In this document: piece by piece, positions 55,597 to 64,000 of the stretch | Numbering within the stretch: position 1 is the first letter of the stretch | Layout of the letters: every line of letters begins with the position of its first letter | Assembly (NCBI RefSeq): GCF_018446385.1 | Contig: NC_055997.1 | Coordinates: 40,552,254 to 40,616,253, forward strand | DNA length: 64,000 bases | Reading direction: 5' to 3' | Source: Zingiber officinale | Lineage: Eukaryota > Streptophyta > Magnoliopsida > Zingiberales > Zingiberaceae | Position numbers and translations under genes: made by a program | The notes under the pieces: generated by a model | What the model saw: the letters and a program-made list of their open reading frames with translations, nothing else | What the model was told of the DNA's origin: nothing | Database searches by the model: none

Positions 55597-57937
55597 TGTA
55601 ACGCCCGAAAATTCTCAAAACTATTTTAGAAATATTCTATGATTTTTCTGGAATTTTAGGATATTTTTACAGAATTTTTAGAGTAGCGGAGGTAGCAAAA
55701 ATAAATAGGAAACGAAAACGGCCTAAGCGGGAATTGAACCCGAGACCTGTGGTTTACGAATAATTTTAGTAACCAATTGAACCCAGCAGGGCCGTGCTGA
55801 AAGGAAAGGGAGGCAATTAAATTTATATTAGAGTTGGGCGAATTAATCCTTTAATATAAATAGGGAGGAATTAAGTGAAGAGTTATTTTGGATCGTAGCT
55901 TTTCTCTCCTCAAACATTCACCGCCGACTCCCCTTCTTCTCTCCTTCTCTCGGCGCCAACCACAAGAAGAAACCTAGGTTTCCTTTCCTAGGTCTTCAAG
56001 GACACCTTCCGGCGACATCTCCGACACGAGGACGTTCCTCTCCGCGAGAAGAACGCATAGACGCGAGAAGATCGTCAAAAGGATCGTCTCCATCGGAAAT
56101 CTAGCGATTAGAATCGTAAGAAAATCCGAACAGGAGGTAAGAAACCCCTCACCTAGAGTATAAGTAGCTTTTCGTGCGATTCCATGCTTTTAAATTGGTT
56201 ATATGCAGACTTTTCGACACATAGGTGTATTTAACCCTCCTCGCAGGTTTAGGGACTTAGTTGAGCACCTTTAGATGGGCCAGACACGTTTCCTCCTTCC
56301 AGTTGGAGATTCTAGACGTTGTCGTGTGCCTAGAGGTGGTCTCCCTAATAGAGGGGAGAGTTGGGGCACACTAAGTGTTTGATAAAATGCTTAGCTTAGT
56401 AAAATGCTACAGTAGGCATGTTTAATAGCTCAGTAATGCAATAGAAGCATTTAAAATAGCTTAGTTAGTCTTGCTACAGCATATATGGGACTACGGTCCA
56501 ATGGGTGGGCACCCACAGTCGCCTCTAGGTTCAGATAACCTAGTAAAAGCAAGATAAATTAATTAGCTATGATCCAGTATATGTTACTTTCAGTAGAGGC
56601 ACTGTACGGGATTAGATATCCATTGGGCTGGGCTCCCATAGTCGGTCCCTAGGTTTAGATAACCTAGTAAACCTTACTAAATTCGGGACTTGCAACCCCG
56701 GGTTTAGTTAAGGATGCGCGCATAGCATGTACAGTTGCCAGGCCCATTAGCAGTATGACTATGTATTTTGATCTATTATATTATAGTTTTTCCAAACTCC
56801 CAATCAGTCATGTGATCATACTTTTAAATCAGTTCTAGTTCAGCTCAGTTTAACTTAGTTATGTTCAGTTTAGTCACTTCTTGTTGATACTTTAGTTATG
56901 GCCATGATTAGTTCTTAGTTCTATGTTCTGTATGTTAGTATGCCATGCTTAGCATTCCCCATTATGTTTTCAATCAGCATCTTTCAAAAGCATGAACTCA
57001 TCGTATGCATGTTTTAGTGAGGTAGATGGTTTCTTACTAAGCGAAAGCTTATAGATACTTTCTTTTCCTTATACTGCAGATAAAGGTAAAGGAAAGATGG
57101 ACTAGCGGAGGCTGGAGGGCAATGCTACGAGGATGTGTGTGGGCAGGAACTTGGAAAGAAGATCTTAGGAAAATCTAGCAAGTTGTTTAAACATTAGAAC
57201 TTTTCAGTGTTTTAGTATTTTGCACTTCAGTATGTTAATTGCCATGAATTAGTTAACCATGCACTTGATTATGCTTAGAACACTTCTTTTATGATGTTAG
57301 AATGTTATTTGTTAGTGGTAGAGTGATTCCTAGTCATTTTAGAACTTATAATAGGATTGAGGCACGAAACAGTGCTGAAATCAGAGCTTAACTGCAAAAT
57401 CAGAAACCCCAATCGATCGGTGGATCGATTGGGGGGTCCCAATCGATCAGCTGATCGATTGGGCAAATTGCTCCGCGAACAATAGGTTTCTGGATCGATC
57501 AGAGCTCTGGGATCGATCACTGGATCGATTGACCAGCCTGGATCGATCAGCCGATCGATCCAGCAATTTCTGTCGCGAACAGAGAGCTCTGGGATGGATC
57601 ACTGGATCGATCCAACCTATGTCCCGCATACAGTAGCCGGCTGAATCGATCACTGGATTGATCAACTATTCCAATCGATCTGTGGATCGATTGGGAGGTC
57701 TGATAATAGCTGGAAAACATTTATTTCAGTTCCTTGACCATAGGGGATGTAGTATATGCTAGGTATACTTTAGATTACACCATTTAGCATGTATAGAATC
57801 AAGAAAAGTAACAGTTTAGCAAAATTTAAATTAGTACAGCTTCCGCATCTAGATTTAATGATGGTCAGGGAGTAGTTAGCACAGCTTAATGTGGCGATCG
57901 GCCTTACAGCCTAGTTAGTAGAAGGCGGGTCGTTACA
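55597..57937 (+). mobile_element. 3' LTR of Tekay-like element
   Basis: 2341 bp, colinear with the 5' LTR apart from scattered substitutions and a rearranged palindrome array (57410-57693). TATAAATAG at 55855-55863. The acceptor-like CTGCAGATAAAG is intact here (57075-57086), while the 5' LTR reads CTGCATATAAAG. Confidence 0.93.
57410..57693 (+). repeat. GGATCGATC palindrome array, 3' LTR, rearranged
   Basis: Units near 57410, 57440, 57491, 57508, 57539, 57590, 57642 and 57672. Relative to the 5' LTR, an early unit has lost its second half and spacer, and a full unit with the CAATTTCTGTCGCGAACAG spacer appears later in the array. End spacings of 30 and 51 bp are kept. Confidence 0.8.
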
Positions 57938-57942
57938 CAAAA

Positions 57943-60090
57943 AGAAGGTATAGGACTCTTATGGAAATAATTAGATTGATGAGAAGTTATTCAGAATTAC
58001 CAAATTCATTTTGAGGATATACTCTGGAAACGAAAGTGAACATAGTACCTTCTAAGTCAGAACCCTCTACCCCCATAGAATTGTAGAATGGGTGTAAGCC
58101 TAGTCTAAAACATATTCGGATTTGGGGTAGTCCATCACATGTGCTGAAGGGAGACACTGATAAGTTGAACAAGAGTTCACTTGTTTATGTGTTATCCTAG
58201 AGAAACGAAAGGAGGTTTATAGTCCTAAAAATCAGAAGGACATTGTTAGCACAAATGCTCAATTTTTAGAAGAGGACTATGTAATGAACCACATGCCCAT
58301 AAGTAAATTTGTTCTTAAGGAAATAATAAAGGACACGTCTAATCTAGTACCAATAGTACAAGATGAGATACCACAAGAAACTACAACACGTGTCACAAAT
58401 AATGCACAATTATAGACAGTGTCTCGTCGTAGTGGGAGGGTTGTTAGGCAACCTGAAAAATTCATGTTTTGGGAGAGTCTTTGGACTTGATCCCTAGTGA
58501 ACATGTACCTGATCCTCGGACATATGACGAAGCATTCCAAGATAAAGATGTAGTATCTTGGCAAAAGGCAATGAATTCTGAAATAGAATCTATGTATTCT
58601 AATAAGGTTTGGGAGCTTGTAGAACCACCAAATGGTGTAAAAGTCATTGGATGCAAGTGGATCTACAAAAGGAAAAGAGGGATAGACGGGAAGGTAGAAA
58701 CCTTCAAAGCAAGGCTTGTTGCGAAAGGATATACTCAGAAAGAGGGAATCGATTATGAGGAGACTTTTTCACCGGTAGCTATGCTTAAGTCTATCCGGAT
58801 ACTCTTATCCATTGCCGCTTATATGGATTATGAGGTTTGGCAAATGGATGTCAAGATAGCTTTTCTTAATGGAAGTCTTGAAGAAAACATCCATATGAAG
58901 CAACCAGAGGGGTTCATTAAAAAAGGCAAAGAGCATCTAGTGTGCAAGCTCAATCGGTCCATTTATGGACTGAAGCAAGCTTCAAGATCTTGAAACATCC
59001 AGTTTAATGAAGTAATCTAGTCATATGGATTTATTTAGTGTTCGGATGAGTCCTGTGTATACAAGAAGTATAATGGAAATGTGGTGGTATTTCTTGTACT
59101 ATACGTAGATGACATTTTGTTAATTGGGAACAATGTCAAAATGTTATCGGATGTAAGGGTATGGTTGTCCAAACAATTTGATATGAAGGACGTAGGAGAA
59201 TGTGCACACATTCTTGGGATCAAAGTCATAAGGGATCGCAAGAAAAGGATGTTGTGTCTATCTCAAGCCTCATATATAAATACAATCCTTGCTCATTTTA
59301 GCATGCAAGACTCCAAGAAAGGTTTTCTACCTTTTAGAAATGGAGTAATTTTATCTAAAGAGATGTCTCCGAAGATATCAAAGGAGATAGAGGGCATGAA
59401 GGCAGTTCCTTATGCTTTGGCTATTGAAAGCCTAATGTATGCTATGCACGGGACCGGATATCTGCTTTGTCGTGGGCATGGTTAGCATATATCAAAAGTA
59501 ACCCTGGACAGGGACATTGGACTGCTGTTAAGCATATATTAAAGTACCTGAGAAGGACTAGAGATTATATACTAATTTACAAGGCAGATAATTTGCTCCC
59601 TGTGGGTTACACGGATTCAGACTTCTAATCAGATAAGGATAATAGTAAGTCGACCTCGGGGTTTTGTGTTTACTTTAGGAGGTGAAGTCATAACTATGGA
59701 GGAGTGTTAAGCATAGGTGCTTTTTCGGACTCACCCATAGAAGCTGAGTATGTGGCAGCCTCTGAGGCAGCCATAGAAGCTGAATGGCTCAGAAACTTCA
59801 TGATGGAGTTAGACATGATTTTTGGTTTGCCCAAAAATTATTACAATAATAGTGGTGCAGTAGCAAACTCGAAGAAACCATAAGTCCATAAGGCAAGTAA
59901 ACACAATAGAGCACAAGAATCATCCAATACGAGACATCATATAACGAGGAGAAGTTGTTGCCGCTGAGATTGCATCAGATGATAACCTAAGAGATCCTTT
60001 CACTAAGGCCCTTAAGGCAAGAGCTTTTGATGGGCATGTTGAAGGGATGGAAATCAGATGTATGGCAGGATATATGGCAGCATAGTCTTT
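57943..60090 (+). pseudogene. Copia B integrase C-terminal half, RT and RNase H, broken
   Basis: Resumes the integrase after the insertion (KRRYRTLMEIIRLMRSYSELP). The linker SRRSGRVVRQPEKFMF follows, then RT: WQKAMNSEIESMYSNKVWELVEPPNGVKVIGCKWIYKRKRG, QMDVKIAFLNGSLEENIHMKQPEGF, SIYGLKQASRS, YVDDILLIG and DMKDVGECAHILGIKV. RNase H remnants are YTDSDF and AEYVAASEAA. Stops include the TGA after QASRS (near 58993) and TAGs at the FGF-like position near 59017-59040. The catalytic Glu region GVAER reads SVAKRR across the insertion point. Inactive. Confidence 0.9.
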
Positions 60091-60107
60091 TAGTATAAGT
60101 GGGAGAT

Positions 60108-62709
60108 TGTTGAAATGTATACTAAAAGCCTAGTTTTTTGTATAAACATTTACTTAGAAATAAGAATCTTATTGGTCAAATATCTACATTTATAAGTTAA
60201 GTGTAGTTGTTCGATTAATTTATATTATAGATAACATGGTGTGTGATGTCACACACAGAAGATTATGTTATCAATTCCTTATAAATTATAAACAGTAGCT
60301 CACGACTGAGATGGAAAGGAACAAACCATTGGAATAGTCATAGTGTAATTAGGTATTAGTTTATCTTGACTGATAAACTACACTAGTACACTCTGAGTGT
60401 ATTGAACAAGACCATTTAAGGTAAGTTTTTTTTATATTGATTTAATAAAAGAAAAAGACCTTAGTTATTATGGAAGTGTGTGCTCTTAATCCTAATATAA
60501 TAACAAGCACATATATTTAGTATTTATTTCTTTGACTTATCAAAGGGTGAGATTTAGCTCAATAAATCAAAAGGCCCGATAAGTTGGAAAATTATATTAT
60601 TTATAGTGTGTGTTGTTGATTATAGAAGGAAACTATGACCTAGTAATCTAGGTTGATAATGTCCCCAAGAGGAACTCACAAAGATTGTCATGTTAAACCC
60701 TACAGGTGGACTTAGTCCGACATGACAATAAGGTTGAGTGGTACTACTCTTGGACTAAGATATTAATTAAAGAGAGTCGTCAGTAACTCATTTAATTAGT
60801 GGACATTCGACATCATAAACATAGGGAGACTAACACACTCATGATAAAAAGGAGCCCAAAATGTAATTTGGGATTGGTGCGGTAGTTCAATAATAATTCT
60901 TTAGTTGAATGAATTATTATTGATGAAATTAAGTTGGGTGTTCGGGGCGAACACGAGAAGCTTAATGTCATCGGGAGACCAAAACCAATTCCTCGTCTCG
61001 GTCCCTATCGAAGCCTCTTATTTATAAAGTATTATACCCACCTTTATACCCATCCTAAGGTGGCCGGTTAAGCAAGCTTGGAACCCAAGCTTGGGTTAGC
61101 CAAGCAAATAGGATGAGCCAAGTTGTGTTGTCGGCCCTAGCTTGAACCCAAGCTTTGTGTGGCCGCCCACATCAAATTAAAAGGATTTTAATTTTTTTTT
61201 AAATTTTTCTTATGTAGATTCCATGGTTTTAAAAGAGAGTTTTAAAATTATAAATCTTTCCTTTTATAGCTTTCTACAAAAGATTAAGAAAAGACTTGAT
61301 ATCTTTCCTTTTTTTGTAGATTGAAAAGAAGATTTTAATTTTGAGAAAACTTTCCTTTTTTGTAACCATGTTCATGATTTAAAAGAGAGTTTTAAAATTA
61401 TAAATTTTTTCTTTTATAAGTTTCCACAAAATATTAAGAAAAGATTTGATATCTTTCCTTATTTGTAGATTGAGAGGAAGATTTTAATTTTAAAAGATAA
61501 CTTTCCTTTTTGGAAATCATCCACATGTTTTAATAGAGAGATTTTAATTTATAAAGTTCTTTTATAACCAACCATGAAGGGAAAAAATTATTAGAGAAAT
61601 TTTTATTTTAAAATTTCTGGAAACAAATTAGGAAGTTTTAATTTTGTGTTAAAACTTTCCTTGCTTGGAGCAATGAGGTGGCCGGCCATGATATTTAGGA
61701 AAAGGAAATTGGTTTTAATCAATTAAAATTTTCCTTTTCATGGCAAAGAAAATAAGGAAGGTTTTATTTAATTTTTCCTTATTTGCCAAGACCAAGGAAT
61801 ATAAAAGAGGGGGTAAGGGTGCCTTCATGAGACATAACTCTATTCTATTTTACTCTCCTCTCTTCCTTGGTGGTGGTCGGCCCTTGCTCCTTGCTCTTCT
61901 CCTTTTCTCTTCCTCCTTGGTGGTCGGCGGCATCAACACAAGAGGAGTTCTTGGTGGCCAGTTTCTAGCTAGGAGAAAAATGAGAGAAAGGAGGCTTTGT
62001 TTCTAGCATCCCTTGGAGCTTAGTGGTGGTGGCCGAAACTTTTCATCTCAAGGAAAAGTGCTTTGGCCAAAACTTGCAAGAAAGGAAGAAGAAGGATTTG
62101 GGTGGTTCCCATCTCGGTAGATCATTACCCACACAATGTCCGAGATAAGAAAAGGAATACGGTATAAGATCAAGAGGTCGTTGCATACAAAGAAAAGTAT
62201 AACTAGTAATTATTTTCCGCATCATACTAGTTCTTCTTTGTATGAATTCCAAACACAAGAGGCTAGAGATTCTAGATTTTTAGATTAGATATTCGAAATT
62301 GTGTTTCTTTTGTTTTGATTTTTGAATTTGTGATTCGATTATTCTTTTTGGTTAAACCTAGAGTTATATAAGGAAATTATATATTATATTTCTTTAAAAG
62401 GATTTGTCTAGGCGGTGGTGAATGATCCCATGCCTCGTCATGCAGTCCTGGGAGCCGATTTTAGAAATTAATATTTAATTGAATTTATAACATAGGTGGA
62501 TCTGGATCAATAATGTTAAGCATCGTTTGCGATCCAAGTCTAAACCATTAAGAACAGATAAGTTAAATTTGGAATCAATAATGTTAAGATCCATTTGCGA
62601 TTCCAAATTTAATTTCTAAAGAATACAATAAGTTGTTAGGAAAGGTCCGACACTTGTACAAAATATTTGTACAGTGGAGTCGATACGATCTTCCTAGGAT
62701 CAACCAACA
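60108..62709 (+). mobile_element. 3' LTR of copia B
   Basis: TGTTGAAATG to CCAACCAACA, preceded by polypurine tract AAGTGGGAGAT (60097-60107) and followed by CTCCC (62710-62714). Several indels distinguish it from the 5' LTR, suggesting an older insertion than the Tekay element inside it. Confidence 0.92.
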
Positions 62710-62714
62710 CTCCC

Positions 62715-63850
62715 TTGTATGCCTCATTTCCCCTCCGGCACATGACGAGGACCCCCTTTTCCCCCTCCCACACCACCATATTAGTTTCATTGAGACGACG
62801 AAAAGTTCAAGTCTGGGGGGGTGTTGTGTCTACACAACCTGAGTCATATCTTTTCATTTTTCTTTTCTTTTCAGTTTCTGCAGTTTTAGTTTATTTTACT
62901 TACTTGTAGTTTTAGTTTGTTTTCTTTCCAATTTTATTTCTGTTCTGATTTCTAGTTTTCAGTTTGTTTGTTTTTGAGGCATTATTGAGAGTATCAAACT
63001 AACCACTTTATCTGCTAACTTGTCCGATAGTAAAATGACTAGCACGTGTATTTCTTAATTCATGTTGTTGTAGAGATAGTAGTACTAGTATGTTTAGTGT
63101 ACCTCTTTTCTTTATCTCGAGTAGCATGAAATGAGCTAAGTATTGTACCGAGATAAGTATGAGTTTTGACCTAACATTAAGAATCTTACTTTCACTTCAC
63201 TTAAGCTTGAATAGTGGATGCATTTTGGAATAGTTTTGATTCATCCAAATTACTTAGTACTTTTGTTCTCATGATGATTTCTTATTTACATTTTGGTTAC
63301 TGGACTACCTCAGATCATGGAAGCTCATTTGGAAAAATATAAATCCCAAACTTTTGCATTTATCTTATTTACATTTGTGATTAGTGCTACACTTCTAATA
63401 AAAAAAACATTTGAATAAGGGATTAAAAAACAGTTGTTGTGAGTGGAAACTAGCAATTTACCCCTTTGAGACCGAGTTAGGTTACTGGGAAAATAAATGT
63501 TATGTTTCTCTTTATTTCTAGTAGTCCTTTAAGACCTTGTGTAATTTAAGAAAAATGAACCATGTGTGTGGCAGGTAAGTGTCTATCACTGGGAACATTA
63601 GAAACTCAATTGTATGACGACTTGACTAGGATAGAAAATTAAAACTTGAAAAGCTTAAGTCACTTATTACACCGAGCACAAAGAACTTATGCTTAGGCCA
63701 TACTTAGGTTACTCCATAATCATGCTTATCAATGAAACTAGTTGATAGAGTTAGGCGAGTGCACTAGGGATTATGAAATACTATAAGGACTCATGAATTT
63801 AGATTGCAGCATTTTGCTTGAGGACAAGCAAAGGTTCAAGTCTAGGGGTG
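62715..63850 (+). other. Athila-like copy 3 3' tail
   Basis: Continues the sequence broken at 43199, matching 8690-9819 of copy 1. Internal polypurine-like AAAAGTTCAAGTCTGGGGG near 62801; terminal AAGGTTCAAGTCTAGGGG before the LTR. No coding evidence. Confidence 0.75.
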
Positions 63851-64000
63851 TGATGTGCGTAGATCTAATAATCTTTTATGCATGTTTTGACAGACATTCA
63901 CGTATTTTATTCATGATGAATTTATACATTCTTACACTTCTTATCATGTTTACAGCATAATTACTCTTCTATTTCAAATATCTACTCTTTGTGTGCAGTT
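63851..64000 (+). mobile_element. Start of Athila-like copy 3 3' LTR
   Basis: TGATGTGCGTAGATCTAATAATC, matching 38143 onward and 9820 onward; truncated by the window end. Confidence 0.8.

Larger units (their letters stand above)
48338..57937 (+). mobile_element. Full-length Tekay/Del-like gypsy chromovirus
   Basis: 9.6 kb with LTRs 48338-50712 and 55597-57937, CAAAA duplication (48333-48337 and 57938-57942), Met-type primer site, a single gag-pol frame with a C-terminal chromodomain, and polypurine tract GGTATGGGGGAT. LTRs are closely similar with scattered substitutions, so this is probably among the youngest insertions here. Confidence 0.95.
43200..62709 (+). mobile_element. Copia family B element with full LTRs, nested host of Tekay-like element
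   Basis: LTRs 43200-45798 (2599 bp) and 60108-62709 (2602 bp), TSD CTCCC on both sides, Met-type primer site at 45801. The internal region lacks gag; protease, integrase, RT and RNase H are present but decayed. A complete Tekay-like element sits inside the integrase (48338-57937). Confidence 0.93.
38143..64000 (+). mobile_element. Athila-like retrotransposon copy 3 (nested host, continues right)
   Basis: Short 5' LTR, primer site, gag, protease, palindrome array, ORF1, 3' tail and the first 150 bp of the 3' LTR (from 63851). It is interrupted by copia B at 43200-62709, with CTCCC duplicated at 43195-43199 and 62710-62714. Like copy 1 it has no RT or integrase. Confidence 0.83.

Noticed and set aside
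57305..57665. Minus-strand ORFs rich in IDRS/DRSADRS
   Set aside because: Translation of the GGATCGATC palindrome array; not proteins.
62584..62909. Short ORFs at the copia B / Athila junction
   Set aside because: They cross the insertion boundary at 62709 and have no conserved content.

Overview
The window is a stack of nested LTR retrotransposons from a flowering-plant nuclear genome. I see no host gene, rRNA, tRNA or CRISPR array. The reasons are Ty1/copia and Ty3/gypsy gag-pol relics of plant lineages (BARE/Angela-like copia, chromodomain-bearing Tekay/Del-like gypsy, Athila-like gypsy), plant primer-binding sites (Met-tRNA type TGGTATCAGAGC; an Asp-tRNA-like type in the Athila copies), 5-bp target-site duplications (TSDs) and heavy C-to-T decay. 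It suggests repeat-rich chromatin of a fairly large genome. The species cannot be read from the sequence; a monocot is only a weak guess.

Layout: 1-2699 is the 3' part of a copia element (family A, plus strand) with a truncated LTR. It is fused to a minus-strand LTR of a second copia family (B, 2700-4946). Athila-like copy 1 follows (4947-24519): gag tail, protease, palindrome array, ATHILA-type ORF1 and 3' LTR. A complete minus-strand copia A (10863-24055, TSD GAGGC) sits in that LTR, and itself carries a 4.07-kb Tekay-like solo LTR (15581-19651, TSD ACAAC). A lone copia A LTR (24526-26327) separates copy 1 from Athila-like copy 2 (26328 to about 36788), whose 5' LTR is broken by a 5'-truncated Tekay element (26839-33233). 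A minus-strand coiled-coil fragment (36789-38142) comes next. Athila-like copy 3 runs from 38143 off the right end. Its ORF1 is followed by a copia B element (43200-62709, TSD CTCCC) whose integrase is split by a full-length Tekay-like element (48338-57937, TSD CAAAA).

Relative age follows from the nesting: the Athila-like layer is oldest, the copia elements next, and the Tekay insertions inside the copias youngest. Nearly every coding region is broken; the main exception is the 466-codon ORF1 of Athila copy 1. No Athila copy here has a reverse transcriptase or integrase, so all look like non-autonomous derivatives.

The most unusual signal is architectural. The Athila-like elements carry arrays of short palindromes spaced about 53 bp apart, both in the LTR just upstream of a TATA box and a second time inside the element upstream of ORF1. 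The palindrome core differs between copies while symmetry and spacing persist. An unrelated Tekay-like LTR has a different palindrome (GGATCGATC arms) at about 51-52 and 30 bp spacing. Two other Tekay-like LTRs contain 145-155 bp arrays marked by TTTCGGCC. These look like promoter, chromatin or RNA-structure modules that the standard annotation does not explain.
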